From Euryodendron excelsum (lineage: Eukaryota; Streptophyta; Magnoliopsida; Ericales; Pentaphylacaceae): a DNA stretch of 64,000 nucleotides. This document shows positions 21,150-34,250 of the stretch, in pieces (the first letter of the stretch is position 1; every line of letters starts with the position of its first letter). The translations under genes and the position numbers were made by a program. The stretch is taken from the NCBI GenBank assembly GCA_033060915.1, contig CM065387.1, positions 29,409,501 through 29,473,500 on the forward strand, in the 5' to 3' direction. The notes under the pieces were generated by a model, which was given only the letters and a program-made list of their open reading frames with translations, did not search any database and was not told the DNA's origin.

Positions 21150-24100
21150 GCCCAGATTTTTCGCACTCGAGGAATACACACATAAGCAGGAAAAACATTG
21201 TACTCTCTCGTTAGAACTCACCCTCCTAGAAGAATGAGTGCAACTATGTTTGATTTGAAAATTGGTTTGAATAAAAAGCTTTTGGAAAACATTTGGAGTC
21301 GCCACCTAACTTGATTAAGGTGAGTTAGGTCACCTAAAAACTAAGCACAATCTGAGGATCACACTTAGGGTTTTTGAAAACAATTTTTGAAAATACTACC
21401 TCTAAAGATGGTTTTTAAGAAAATAGGTTGTTTGGCAACCTTTGAAAAACTTTTAAGCTCTTTTTGAAAATAAACTCTATTTTGGTCTTCGAAATCAGTG
21501 ATCCTAGGTTCGGAGGTTGGTTACGTGTAGGGAAGACGCACTAAGCCATCACCCTACCCCGCCCTTGCGGTATCTACATGTCTATTTACCCTAAATTTAC
21601 CTATGAGAGTCTTCAACTAACAAATGTTCAATCCTATCCATTTCATAAAACAATTTTGAAAAGAATAATACATGATATGCAATTGCAAGAGAAAGAATTG
21701 GAAAATAGATTTGGAAAGAGATTGATTTGATTTAAAAAGAAATTTGGAAAGATAGACTTGAAATTGAAAAGTTTTAGAAAGTAGAAATAGAGATTCGAAA
21801 ACAGCTTTTTGGAATTGGAAATTGGAAAAAGTTGTGGAAATAGAAACTTGAAAAAGGTTGTGGAATTTGAGATTTGAAAAAGGTTCTGACCGCACTCATG
21901 AGGGTTGCCTACGTATCCTTTTGGAGGAATCATGTCTGTCATAGTTCGGATAAGAGTCCGATAGAAAAATAGATGGTTTGATTGGAAAAAGAAATTGAAT
22001 TAGAATTTGGATTTGATTTGAATTTAGAATAGAAGATTGGAATTTGAAATGGAAGAATAGAGACCCTAGACCTAGGAAGATATGACTTAGAAAGGACTCG
22101 AGATTAAGAAAGACTTGACTCGAATGGTGGACTTGGGAGATCGAAGAAAGATTGGATTTAGGAAGGGTTCGAATTAGGGAAGGTCTAATTTAGGAAAGTT
22201 TCAAAATAGGAAAGTGTCATTTTTGAAAAGTTTCGTTTTAGGAAAGTGTTGGATTAAGAAAGTTTTAAAATAGAAAACCTTTCGTTTTAAGAAAGTTTCG
22301 AAATTGGAAAGTTTTGAATTTGGGATGTTTTGAAATAAGGAAGTTTTAAAAGTTAGAAAGTTTAGAATTTAGAAAGTTTCGAATTTAGAGAGTTTTAGAT
22401 TTGGAAAGATTGGAAGTTTAGGGAAGTTTAGAATTTTAGACAGATTCAAAGTTTGAGTTTTGAAAATTCTTGAAATTAGAAAAGGTTTTGAGTTTAAGAA
22501 GGGTTTGAAAACTTAGATTTGAAAAATTAAGGTTTGGAAAGGGATGGAATTAAGAAAGGTTTAAAAGGCTAACGTTTAAGGAAATATTTAAAAAATTAAG
22601 TTTAGGAAACTTAAGGTTTAGGAAAGTACTAGATTAGGAAGGAATTGAATTACGAAAGATGTGGGTTTGGAAGGATTGAGATTCCTATTTCTTAAAACAA
22701 GGGATTGAATTTTGTTTTTAAAAAAAGATGTTTTGATTTTGTTTCCAAAAACGGAGGATTGGATCTAGTTTCCGAAAAGGAAGATTGGATTTGGCTTCCT
22801 AAAGGGGAGATTGGATTTGGCATGAATTTGAAAAGATAGAGTTTTAGAAATCCTAGATTCGAAAACTATAGTTTTGACGTAGAAAAGGGGTTTTAGAAAT
22901 ATACATAGTTTTGATGTAGAAAACAAGAGGTTTTGGAAACCTAGGTTTTGAGACCAAAATAAGGAATTGAAAACTATGTTTTTGGGGAGGAAAATTAGGG
23001 TTTCCTAATTGTTGGCTCTAGGGCTTAACTTAAGCTCTAAGGAAAGAGTTTTTGAAAAGTGAGTTTTAGAAAGGGAATTTTTTTGGAAGGAAATTCTAGA
23101 GAGAAGTTTTTAGAAATTGAGTTTAAGAGGAGTTTTAGGAAGAAGACTTTGGAAGAAGCTTTTAGAAAAGAGTTTTAAGGAAAGATAATTAGGGAGAGAG
23201 TTTTCTAAGAAGGAAACCTAGGGAGTGTTTTTAGAAAAGGAATTTCAAGGAGAGTGTTTTTGGAAAGGAGTTTTGAAAAATAAATTTTTGGAGGAAGTTT
23301 TTAGAAAACAATTTTAGAAAGGAATTTTAAGAAGGAAATTGGAGAGAGTTTTTAGAAAGTATGTTGAAAGAGAGCTTTTTAGAAGGAGAGATTTGAAAAG
23401 AGAGTTTTTAAAAGTTTAAAAAATATCTCACTTTTCCTAAAGCTATTCTAAACATAAGAAGGTTAGAACCACTTTAAGATAGTGTTTTTGAAAATATGGA
23501 CCATGTTGGTCACTTTAAATGTAACACTTTCCTAAAGCAACCCTAACTATGAAAATGCTAGAATCACCTTGGGATTGTGATTTCGAAAACAAGTTTTGAA
23601 AAAGAAGATTTTGATGCAAGTTTGAAAACAATGTTAATGCAAGCTTTGAAAACGAGTTTGAAAACGAATTTTGGAAGAATGCAAGATCATGATATGCACA
23701 ATGCAAAGAGGGTCGTGAACATACAAAGTTAAAGGCTCCACCACATAATCAAGGGGGTCGAACTCACGTGATCTCCAGTTAGACTAAAAGAAAGCCTCCG
23801 ACACGGTGACTCTCCAATAGCCTAATCCTACACATAGACTTGGAATTCCCTTGTTTCAAGCATACAAAGAAAGGGGGGGGAAGAAGATGGAAGATTAAAA
23901 TAGAAGAAAACCCAAGTGGGTTAGGAGAGAGAAGAGAGGGGAAAGATGCGTAAATGTAAATAAAAAGCCTACCTTGTGTCTTCTTTATTTTGCTTAGCTT
24001 TGCTCGCTTTGCTTTGCTTTGCTTGTCTTGTTTCGGTCTTCACTTCAATCTTCAAAAGTTTGTCTTCAATCTTCAAAACTTCAGATTGTAGTACTTCAAG

Positions 24101-25885
24101 TCTTCCAAGGAGGCTTTGGAGGCTAGTGTATGAGTGTATAGAAGTGTATGTGAGTGTATAGGAGGCTAGAGTTTGGAAAACCTATGGAGACTAGGGTTTA
24201 AAGAGGCTACGAGTTCTGTATATCGAAAAGTAAGGTTTTTAGACTGAGTTGGTGGACCTCTTTCACGCTGGAGGAGGCTCTATATTTATAAAGAATAGAA
24301 TCACCTGGCGCCTATTGCAGTAGCGCTAGGGCAAATTTCCTCTTAGCGCCACTAGGAGTGGCGTCATGCCATTTTTTTTGGCTTAGCGCCACTAGTAGTG
24401 GAGCCAGCAACTTAGGAAACTTCATTAAGTCAGCAAGTAACATATCTTTGGAAGATTTGGGCGCCTATACTAGTGACTACCTTGCAATTTTTAGCCTGGC
24501 TTCACTAGGAGTAACTCCGGAAAGTCCGAGAACTTAAGGGACTGGGAATGGCCCGGAAGGCTGGAAAAGGGCAGGAACCTTTAGAATAGGCTCTCGGGGG
24601 TATTTAACTTGAAAAAGGATGACAGAATTTGTTGGAAGGGTTGACCGAGCCATTAGGGGCAAAACGGTTAATCGGGCAGGAAAGTTGCTGGGACGGACTC
24701 GGAATGTCCTGGAAGAAGATTCAAGGCTTGAAAACATTATTTAGAATATTCCCAAGAAGCTACCGGTTTAATACCCAGAGCCAGTGTGGTCAGAAAAGGC
24801 GACCAGGCCACTAAGAGCAAAACGGTCATTTTACACCGGGTTTACCGGAACTGACTCAGAATGATCCGGAAAGATAATAGAAGGTTGAGAATACTATAAG
24901 AAGCATTCTTGGGAGGTTATCGGTTTGATACCCAGAGCCGGTGTGGTCCCCAGGGCGTTCGGATGCCTAGGGACAAAATGATCATCTTGAACGAAAAGTC
25001 TCAGAACTGGCTCAAAACTGACTAGAAGGCATCTAATCATGCCGGATCATCTCTAAGACGATCTTCGAAGGGGTGGACTTACCATTCTGAGGACTTAAGT
25101 GTGTTCTCGAGAAACGTGCTGAAAAATGGCCCTAGGGGCAGTTTGGTCATTTTTCACCAAAGTGGACTAGCAAGCCCTGGTGTTGACTTGGGTTTTGAGT
25201 GTTTCTGCCACTCTGATGAAGGTCTCATGACAAAGGGGTTTGTTGGCAATTCTCTATATCGACCTGCTTGTGAGTATTTCCGCTACTCTGACGGTTGCGA
25301 TGTTTACGAGCACTTTTGCTACTCTGATGGTTCGCGATCATTCCCGAGACTGCCTGCTCTCAAGAAGCTACTAAAGTGACTTAGTGCCTGAGAAGTCAAC
25401 TTTCTCAGAAGGCGTGCCGAAACGGACATTTCTGCATTAGCGGGCTAGCAAGCGCCAAAGGTGGACCGTTCTACCATCTAGGGGATTTGGGGTCTCGTCC
25501 CAGTCAACAGGTTTAAAGGGGACTTACCGTCTTCGGAAAGATGTGCCTGATTTAGAATTGGAAAGGGGACTTACTGTCTTCGGAAAGATGCGCCTGATTT
25601 GGAATTAGAAAAGGGACTTACCGTCTTCAGAAATACGCACTTGTGGGAATATGGAAAGGGGACTTACCGTCTTTGGAAAGACACGCCTGCGAGATTGGAT
25701 CGAACAACTCCCATAAGGGCGTTTTGGCCATTTTGTTTCTATGTGGGCCTGGTGGGCCCACGAAGCGATGGATAGACGAGATTAGACTTGAAAAGTTGTT
25801 TTAACTCAGGATATGTCCATATTGACTTGAGTACAAGTCTGGACGGACCGTAGACTACCGAGCGGCAAAAAATGGGGTGCTTACA
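21150..25885 (-). mobile_element. LTR-3: minus-strand LTR of element II (about 4.74 kb, U5 end truncated)
   Basis: It ends on the plus strand with GGGGTGCTTACA at 25885, and its other terminus is lost in the deletion at 21149/21150. It has the same internal layout as LTR-1: PBS-like motif near 21297, purine-rich body, a telo-box at 24192-24199, TATA at 24283-24290, GGCGCC cluster (24308-24412) and a 157-bp-type repeat (about 24610-24960). Its minisatellite is a shorter version (25514-25699, period about 47 bp). The next bases belong to the Tekay-like element. Confidence 0.8.
25514..25699 (-). repeat. Short minisatellite in LTR-3 (about 47-bp unit, 4 copies)
   Basis: GACTTACCGTCTTCGGAAAG-like words recur at about 25521, 25568, 25615 and 25662. 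This is the hairpin half of the 81-bp unit seen in LTR-1 and LTR-6, without the TCTCGAGA half. It may be an ancestral or a reduced form. Confidence 0.65.
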
Positions 25886-26045
25886 GTAGGTCATATAAAT
25901 TGTGTGCTAACCTTGAAACGATGTAGAAAGAATGACACAGAGAGATCCACCAAGAGGAGTGAAAGAATAAGCATCATTAGCTCCAATTAAGGGGCAAGGA
26001 CACCAAGAATAGGGTGTTCAAAGTCCACTAGATGTAGCTGACCTA

Positions 26046-26960
26046 GTGGCTAATGTGTTGGCACAGTACATTGAGTACCAGTCAATAAGACCAACGCCAA
26101 GAGGTAGTACTTTGCATGAACAGTTCATGAAGCCCAATCCACTGAAGTTTACTGGGGTAACAGATCCCTTGGTAGTGGATGAGTGGCTAAAGAAGTTAGA
26201 AGCAATTTTCGAGGTTATAATGAACAAAAGTTGCAATTGGTTGTATTTATGTTGAGAGGGGAAGCCAAGAATTGGTGGGAAGCTGTTAGGCCAATGTTGG
26301 ACTCTCGGACAATCGGGGTACCTATTACTTGGCAACAATTTGAGGAAGCATTCAATGAACAATACTTTCTTCTCATCTATAGATATCAAAAGGAACATGT
26401 GTTTATCTCTTTGAGGTAAGGAAAGATGACATTATCTAATTATAAAGAGCAGTTCATAGCATTATCTTGTTTTACACCTGATTTGGTATGTATTGAGGAA
26501 GCTAAATGTAGGAGATTTTAGCATGGATTGGAGTTGGGACAAAGTATGCAAATCTAGTTAATAAAGCTACAATTGTGGAACAGGATGTGAAAGGTTTAAC
26601 TGGAAAAAGAGAGCAATTCAACAAGGGAAAATTAGAGGTGGGGGTTGGCACTTTTAAGCAAAAACCTTCAAAATCTACAGTGACTAGTAGATAAGGCCAA
26701 GCATAATCCAGTCAAAGACTAGGTAGTCTAAGATGAGGAAGTCTAAAAGGTCATGGACCGTGAAGACCTCCAATGAGACCTTCAGGCTCGGGATTATCTA
26801 GTGGTAGAAGTGAAGGAGTTGTTTGTTATAGATGTGGAGCAATAGGACATGTGGTGAAAGATTGTCCAGTGATACACATTATCAGTGTGGACAGCCGGGG
26901 CATATAACCAAGAATTGTACTAAGAGCTCTACAATGGCTTGTTTTGTGGGTAGTGTTGCC
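26046..26960 (+). pseudogene. Tekay-like gag (capsid and zinc knuckle), frameshifted
   Basis: This is the structural protein that packages element RNA. The first open part (26046-26255) has FMKPNPLKFTGVTDPLVVDEW, and after a frameshift near 26185 the second (26183-26419) has LRGEAKNWWEAVRPM and TWQQFEEAFNEQYF, the Retrotransposon_gag signature of chromoviruses. At 26824-26865 a perfect CX2CX4HX4C knuckle (CYRCGAIGHVVKDC) is readable. A second, QCGQPGHITKNC, follows in another frame with its first Cys lost. Stops lie between the parts, for example around 26520. It stands directly before the protease, as in the family. Confidence 0.88.
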
Positions 26961-27059
26961 AGTAGTGGAAGAGGGTCATCTAGGCGTACTTAATGGGGGG
27001 CAAGGGACTACTTCTGAACCATGGACCTAAGCTCGAGTGTATGCCATGACTTAGAAGGA

Positions 27060-27660
27060 TGCTCAGGTAACTCTTACAGTGGTAACAAGTGTGATGTCTG
27101 TGATTGATAGAGATGCCTTTGCATTGTTAGATCCTGGATCTACACATTCTTTCGTTTCTGTAGCATTTTAGCATGCATCTAGATAGGCCACGTACTTTCC
27201 TAGCACATCATTTATTTGTAACAACATTGGTGGGAGATTTAGTACTAGCAGATGTGGTGTACAAGGAATGTGTATTAAAAATTGGAGAAAAAGAGTTGAC
27301 TATGGATTTCATTCCTTTGGCAATCCATGACTTTGATTTGACATTAGGTATGGATTGGTTGTCATCTTATCATGCTTTGATAGATTGTTTTAAGAAAGAA
27401 GTTGTGTTTTGAATGCCTAGTAAATTAGAGTTCAAATTTCAAGGAGAGCGAGATGTGGTCTCTACTTGTTTAATATTAGCTTCAAAACCAGCAAGCTGTT
27501 GCAAAAAAAGTGTGAAGGGTATTTGGCTCATGTAATTGATACTACCAAGTTAGAAATGAAGTTGTCAGATATTCCAGTGGTGCGAGACTTTGTGGATGTG
27601 TTTTCGGATGAAGTTTTAGGAATTGTATCTAATAGAGAAATGGAGTTCTTTATTGAATTA
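27060..27660 (+). pseudogene. Tekay-like protease and protease-RT linker
   Basis: The aspartic protease processes the polyprotein. LLDPGSTHSFVS at about 27127 is the active-site loop (family: D-S-G; here D-P-G), broken by a stop soon after. The next open part (27173-27412) ends with the conserved LTLGMDWLSSYHALIDCF block. The linker (27466-27660) has KKCEGYLAHVID and DIPVVRDFVDVFSDE, typical of sequence just before RT in Tekay/Del elements. It is cut at 27660 by element III; RT resumes at 43688-43692. Several frameshifts are present. Confidence 0.85.
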
Positions 27661-29941
27661 TGTCGCGCCCCGATTTTTTGCACTCGAAAAAACACACAAG
27701 TGAGAAAAACACAGTTCTTTCTCGTTAGAACTCATCCTTTTAGAAGGGCGAGCGTGACTAGGTTGAACTAGAAATTGATTTGAATAAGGGCTTTTGGAAA
27801 AAGTTAGAGTCACCACCTAACTTTGTTAAGGTGAGTCAGGTCACCTTAAACTAAGTGCAATTCGAAAATTAAACTTAGGGTTTTTTAAAAGGTTTTCAAA
27901 AACTTTCTAAAGAGAGGGTTTTCGGAGAAAACAGGTTGTTTGGCAACCCTTAGAAAGATTTATGTCCTTTTTTTGAAAATAACTCCGTTTTTGGTCTTTC
28001 GAAAACAATGATTCTAGGTTTGGAGGTTGGTTAAGTATAGGGAAGATGCACTAGGCTATCACTCTATCTTGCCCTGACAGTACCTACATGTCTATTCACC
28101 CTCGATTCACTCATTTAGAATCTTTGATTAACAAATGTCCAATTATATCCACTTTAAGAATTATATGATATGTAAGTGCAAGAAAAGGATTTGATTTTGA
28201 AAATAGATTTGAAAAGAGGATTCGAAGTTTGAAAGAGGTTGTGAGAATTGAAAACTTGAAAAAGGTTGCGAATTTGGAACCTTGAAAATAGTTGTGCCTG
28301 CACCCATGAGGGTTGCCTACGTATCCCTTTGTTGGGAATCAGGTCAGCTATAATTCGGACTCGAGGTTCGATTGAAAATCGACACTTTGAGGTTTTTGAA
28401 AAATTTGACTTGAAAAGATTTGATTTTGAACTTTGATTAGAAGATTGGAAATTGAACTTTGAACTTTGATTTAAAATTGGTTTTGATTTGAAATTGAACT
28501 TGAGGAGTAGAACTTGGACTTGTTTTGGAAAGATTGAATTGAGCTTTGAAATCATCTTGACCCAGATTGGAATTTGAGAACCATCTTTGTTTAGAAAAGA
28601 GTTGAAGCTTCCAAACTTTAGGGTTAAAGTTGAACTAGGGTTTAGGTGTCCTAGGACTTAAGTAACCTAGGGTTGAAGCATGTACTTGAAATATGAAGAT
28701 TTGATTTAGACTTGAAAAGTTTGATTTTAGAAAGTTTCGAATTAGGAAAGTTGGATTTAAGAAAGATTAGGAAATGATTTGATTTGATTTTAGAAACACT
28801 TGATTTAGAAAAGACTTGTAAAGATTTGACTTGATTTGGAAATATTTGATTTGGAGAATTTGAAAAACTTAAACTTAGGAAAACTTTGAATTAGGAAGGT
28901 TCTAGTTTAGGAAAGTTTTCAAATTAGGAAAGTTCTAAATTAGGAAATAGTTGGTTTTGGAAAGATTTGAATTTGGAAAGTTTTGAATTTAGAAAGATTT
29001 GAACTTAGAAAGATTTGAAATTTAGAATGACTTGAAAGTTTGAAATTAAGAAAACTTTGAGAATTTAGATTTAAGAAACATTAGAATTAAAAAAGATTTG
29101 ATCTCTATTTTCTAAAGTTGAATATTGGATTTTATTTTCAAAAATAGATGATTTGATTTTATTTTCAAAATTGGAGGATTTGATTTGGCTTCCCAAATTG
29201 AAAGATTTGATTTAATTTCTTAAATTAGAAGATTTAATTTGACATGGAAATGGAAAGGTTGAGTTTTAAAAATTTTGGATTTAGAAATCTATGATTTGGT
29301 GTAGAAAAAGAGTTTTGGAACTCTATGATTTGAGGCAAAATAGGAAGTCATGACTTTAAGAAGGGAATGAAGGTTTCCTAATCATGGATTCTAGGGTTTT
29401 GACATGGACTTCAAGACAGAGTTTTTAGAAAATAAATCTTTGAAAAAAGTTTTTAGAAAATAGATGTGCAAAACTATTTGGAAAGAGGTTTGAATATGAA
29501 CTTTTGCAAGTCTCTTGAATATCTCGCTTTCCTAAAACGATTCTAACCATCAAAAGATTAGAACCATTCTAGGGTTGTGATTTTGATAACAACTAAGATT
29601 TGAAATATGAACCATAATGATCACATTGAATATAATATTATCCTAAAACAACCCTAACCATGGAATGGCTAGAATCATCTTAAGATTGTGGTTCAGATGA
29701 AAACAATTTGGGGTTTATACCCAAAATTTGGACCTTGATGGTCACATTGAATGTAACACTTTCCTAAAACAATTATAATCATAGAATAGCTAGAATAATC
29801 CTAGGAGTGTGATTTTGAAAAAAAGTTTGAAAGAAAAAAGTTTTGAATGCGAGTTTTGAAAGGGAAATTTGATGCAAGTTTGAAAACAACTTTGAATGCA
29901 ACTTTGAAGATAATGTATGAACATAATAACCACAATGCAAT
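27661..29941 (-). mobile_element. LTR-4: left LTR of element III, truncated after 2281 bp
   Basis: It aligns closely with the first 2.3 kb of LTR-5 (39476 onward), including the conserved GAGTCACCACCTAAC region, the purine-rich repeats and the CACTTTCCTAAAACAA blocks. It stops at CACAATGCAAT (29941), where LTR-5 goes on with the GGTCGTGAACAT block. The next base starts a TGTAAGCACC terminus in the opposite orientation. Confidence 0.8.
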
Positions 29942-30480
29942 TGTAAGCACCCCATTTTTGCCCGTTTTATAGTCTCTAGTCTGTCTTGACTTGAGTTCAA
30001 GTTAATATGGACATATTCTAGTTTAAACTAGCTTTCCAAATCTAATCCAGTCAATCAATTGCTTCGCGGGCCCACCGAGCCCAAATAGAGGCAAAATGAC
30101 CAAAATGCCCTTGGGGCATTGTCCGGTCCAATTTCAGTGGGCATGTCTTTTCGAAGACGGTAAGTCCCCGTTTCAGTCTAGTTCTTGTTCAAATCAAATT
30201 CCAGTCTAGTTCCAATTGAAATTCAATTCCGGTCCAAATTAAATTCGGCATGCCTTTCGAGAAAATTGATCCCTCAAGCGATAAGACCATCCAGTCCGGT
30301 ACGTTTTTCGAGAAAATTCTTCAGAACGGTAAGTCCCTTCAAACTCGTCAATCAGGATGAGACTCCAAGTTCCCGAGATGGTAGAACGGTCCACCTTTAA
30401 CTGTGGCGCCACTATAGGCATAAAAATGTCTTGCCGCCACTGCTAGTGGCACCAGGCTTAAGGACTAAAACCAAAAAAAT
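29942..30480 (+). mobile_element. Plus-oriented Tat/Ogre U3 fragment
   Basis: It begins TGTAAGCACCCCATTTTTGC, the exact family terminus, and follows LTR-7 (57746 onward) through GGCCCACC...CCCAA, AAAATGCCCTTGGGG and the CCATC...GTACG blocks. It then jumps at about 30400 to the GTGGCGCCACTA palindrome that in LTR-7 lies about 1.1 kb further on, so an internal part is deleted. A CATAAAAAT at about 30419 could serve as a TATA-like element. It lies upstream of, and in the same orientation as, the plus-strand ORF. Confidence 0.65.
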
Positions 30481-32026
30481 TTCTAATTCAATGATTGCGG
30501 TTCTATCCGAGCCCTTGAAAGTTTGAGAGCCTTTTGTCGAGTTCTTGCAAGGAATGACTTTTGAACATTGAAGGAGTGAGCTTGGGGGACCTTGGAGAGT
30601 TGCCGAAAGTAGTCACCGTTGCCAGAATTGTTGTCGAAAAAGAAGATCTCGTCAGAAAACTTCAAGAGGTGAGTTTTTTTTTTTTTTTTTTTGTTGATTT
30701 TGATGTTTAAAACACCATTTGAGTAATGTAAATAGTCAAAATTGATATTTTGATGGGCTTTGAACACTTTGGTGATGTTGTTTCTGCATTTTGATGCTAG
30801 TTTGATTAAGTTTGAGTAGTTCTGTACGTTTATGTAACGAGGGTTTCTGCAAAAATTGAAAATTCGCTCCTACAACTTTAGGTATTGAGTTTTCTAGCTA
30901 GATTTTTGAATCATGTGCCTTAGAAAAATGTGTTGAACAACCGTATGAGGTTTCGTGATTTTTTAAAAATTTTTTGAATTTTTGCTTTTTCAAAAAATAA
31001 AAAAATGCTAAAAAATAGAGAAAATCAGGAAATTGATGGAATTGTTTGAGTTTGATATTTAGAAAAATATGAGAATATTTTAGAAAATATTTAAAATATT
31101 TTTGAAATAATTTGTGATAATTTTGAAGACCCTTGAATTTTTAGAAAATAGAATATATGTTTCAAAATTCAAAAATCTTAAGAATGTGCACGGGTTGTTT
31201 TATGTGTGTTAGCACTATGTGATTGTGACGCTGTGGGGTGCACGGTTTGTACTTTGTTGTAGTGTTTTAGGCATTGTGGGGACCATTTATAAATGAGACT
31301 TTGTCAAAATTTTTTGAAATTAAAAAAAAAGTTAGAAAATTTTTGAGATAAAATCTTTTTTAAGGAAAAAGATAAGAAACCATTGAAGGTGGGGACTTTT
31401 TGACAGAGAAGACCTTGAGAAACTTAGGGGGTCTTAGAATAAAACATTTTGAAAGAAAAACTTAGGAAAATCTTTGAAAATAGAATTTTGAATTAAACTT
31501 TTGAAGGAAAATCTTGGGAAACCTTTGAGAATTGATTTTGAATTTAGAAAATTTCAAAATTGACAGAAACTTTGTAAAAAAGAGTTTTGAGATGGAAACA
31601 TTGGAAATCTTTGAATATTGATTTTGAACTAGACTTTTTGAAGGAAAAAGTTTTAGAAAACCTTTTGAAGAATAGACTTAGAAAAGTTTTGAGATGGATT
31701 TTGATTGAAACTTTTGAGATTTGATTTTGAAAATGACTTTAAGCCTTGATTTTGAAATAGGTTTTGGAGGTTAAAAAAATTAAGAAACCTTAGGAATTGA
31801 TTTTGAAAATAAACTTTTGAAGGAAAAAGTAAGGAAATCTTAGAGAATTGATTTTGAAATAAACTTTTGAAGGAAAAAATTTAAGAAACCTTTTGAGTTG
31901 TTTTGAGTAGACTCTGTTGAGACTTGTGTCATTCATTCTCTTCTTTGTTCTCTTTTTCCATACCTCTTGTCTTTTTGAATTGTATATACCATATATTGAT
32001 ATCTTTACGTTGATTTGGTTTTCAAG
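30481..32026 (+). other. Possible first exon and intron upstream of the plus-strand ORF
   Basis: 30481-30668 could be a non-coding first exon. It ends at CAAGAG followed by GTGAGT (30669-30674), a near-perfect plant donor site, then a run of about 20 T. The ORF's ATG at 32027 is preceded by GGTTTTCAAG, an acceptor-like site after a T-rich tract. The 1358-bp stretch between is A/T-rich with repeated TTTTGAAGGAAAAA words and no ORF. Element II shows a parallel acceptor at about 10333. Splicing is inferred only. Confidence 0.4.
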
Positions 32027-33846
32027 ATGTTTGATGCGGGTAACGACGATTCTGAGAGCAGGCACCGATCTAGGAAAGGACCTCATACTAACTCGGGTGG
32101 CAGATCTAGTCATTCCCAGAGAAGCCGCAGGTCCGCTGGTAAGGCCTCTTCTAATAGGAGCAGGAGTGAGGGCATGCCTCCAGTTGACCCCTTTCCTCTG
32201 GTCAGGCCAGCTTTTGAGGGAGAGATGGATATTGAGGATGAGGCAACGGGCCTAGGAGACCGTGTGATTGGTTATGGGAGGGCCTCTACTAGGTGGAGGT
32301 AGACAAATGCTGATTTGGGGGATCTAGAGGTACCAGACATTCCTCTTGGTAGCATTTGGCCCCTCCCTATGTTCATACATCATTTAGAAGGGCCTTCCAC
32401 CAGGCTTTCAGTACTATGTAGTGGGCTACTCCATCATATTGCGCATTTTTGGTAGAGATTAGGTTTGGGGCATTCATGGGATTATAGGCAAACCGCCTGA
32501 ATTGCCATTTAGTATTGGCATTGATCGAGAGATGGTTTGGCGAGACAAGGACCTTCCATTTTTTGGGCTTTAAGCTGGGTCCGACTCTGTTAGACTGGGC
32601 CATTATCACGGGGCTTTCTTTTGTCGCTTGTCAGAACACCCTACAACCAGTGATTAAGGCTGAGGCTTGTACCTTATTGGACTTGCTGCCTCCTGATCAT
32701 TTCGTCTTTCTTGTGTCCTAGTTTAGTCGTGATGAGAGTACATTTTCTGTTGAGCCATCACTTGAGCGATAAGACATTATATGGCGACGACTGATTCTAT
32801 ATATTATTTGTAATTGCTTCTACAACAACAATAAGTTGATCCTCCCTTTTAGATTGGTGAGTGTGGCAGCTAACTTAGGAGCCTTGTCAGAGCTGGACTG
32901 GGGGTCTTTCTCTTTTGGTTGCTTCCTTAGATCCATGCGGGTCCAGACTTTCTCCCGCTAGGGCAGTGTGACCAGATTTTGACCATTTTTGGTCTGGTGG
33001 AGCTATGGGTACTTGTCGGTCCACCGTCTAGAGGTAATAGAGGCTAAACTTTATGCTTGGGCCTTGAGATGGCTCGTGATTAGGTTGCCCATCGATCTGA
33101 GATCACCGACTTTAAGACGATACGAGCGAACTTGGAGTTGATAGAGTATCGAGAGATGTGACCTAGCGGCCCTTTGTTGAATCAGTTCATTATGGGGCAG
33201 TTAGTGTTTGGTCCTAATGTCTTTGTCGAGGAATTCTTTTCTCAGTGGTAAGTCCTGGGAGTCCTATCTAGGAGACTGGCATTGGCGTCAGTTCCGCGTG
33301 GAGTTCCGATCGGCTAGGGATCCACCTGAGTATATGATCAGAGCTTTGAGGGAGTTCCTATTTCGTACCGGAAGCGTCAACTGGGTGCTGGTTTTTTACT
33401 TCCTCTAGAGACTGACTACAACACACATTTTGGGGCTCACTCCATAGGTGCCTTTACCCAGTTCGAGGTGGTGCTTGGAGGTTATGCCGTTGGCTAGGAG
33501 GTAGTTGACTTGTGGCGTTAGGCTGGAGGATATGTGCCTCAAGCCGAGATTGTTGTCATATGGGATCAGAGAGACTCGTACCAAACTGAGAGAGAGACAA
33601 GTTCCAGATAGAGAGGGACTAGTACTAGGCTAAGGTAGCTGCTTTGACCATAAGGTTGGCTCAGATGGGAGGTAGCGGGGTATGTTGTTCTTTCTCTCTT
33701 TTTGTTCTGGCGTTGTTTAGTTATTCATCTACTTTGCTGATTCAAGCTTTTCCTCCTTATAGGATGCTAGTACTTTCAATAGTTGTCCGCCTCCTCCTGA
33801 GCCAGGTTTTGAAGATTTTGACCTTGATATTGATTTTGACCCTTGA
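32027..33846 (+). pseudogene. Plant-mobile-domain-like ORF, antisense to element III
   Basis: It begins MFDAGNDDSES after an acceptor-like AG; the first 90 residues are Ser/Arg-rich (RSRKGPHTNSGGRSSHSQRS) and then acidic, ending at a TAG (32300-32302). The open part 32515-32721 encodes ALIERWFGETRTFHFLGFKL and LLDWAIITGLSF, which resembles the plant mobile domain (family: ...ERW.PETNTFHLP.GE.T.TL.D...L.GL). Later fragments in shifting frames include a stretch near 33000-33060 that fits the domain's second half, and an acidic PEPGFEDFDLDIDFDP end before the stop at 33844-33846. Extra ORFs with this domain, sometimes antisense, have been described in Tat-lineage elements; function is unknown. 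Many stops make it a pseudogene. An ancient separate insertion is the alternative. Confidence 0.55.
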
Positions 33847-34250
33847 TGGGTGCCCTTTGTCATAGGCCCCGCTTTCCTTTTGCACCATGTCTTGGACTTG
33901 TATTTTAATTTTTTTGTCAGTCTATTTTATTTGTAATATTTAAACAAGATGGTTGTTTATGATTTAAATAGCTAGATGCATGAATATGGATAATATTGAT
34001 AATGTATGTTTATTTAAAGATAATATTAAACTGCATGGGTGATTTTTGTTTCTACAAGGAGCTACGTCTTATGTATGCGAAGCTCATGACGTAATTTTTA
34101 TGAAAAGGCATGCACATGTGAGGAATGCACTAGTTAATAAAATGAATGGGGTGCTTTCAAGCTTTACATCCTTGAAAATGGCAACTCCTTCATTTTCAGG
34201 GGTTTGGCCTCTCTTTTGGCTCAACCCTACCTTGATCGGATGATAGCATT
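33847..34250. other. AT-rich non-coding stretch after the plus-strand ORF
   Basis: Directly after the stop come T-rich words (TATTTTAATTTTTTT, TTTTATTTGTAATATT) that look like a 3' untranslated and polyadenylation region for the plus-strand ORF. No coding sequence or RNA gene is recognised. Confidence 0.35.
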
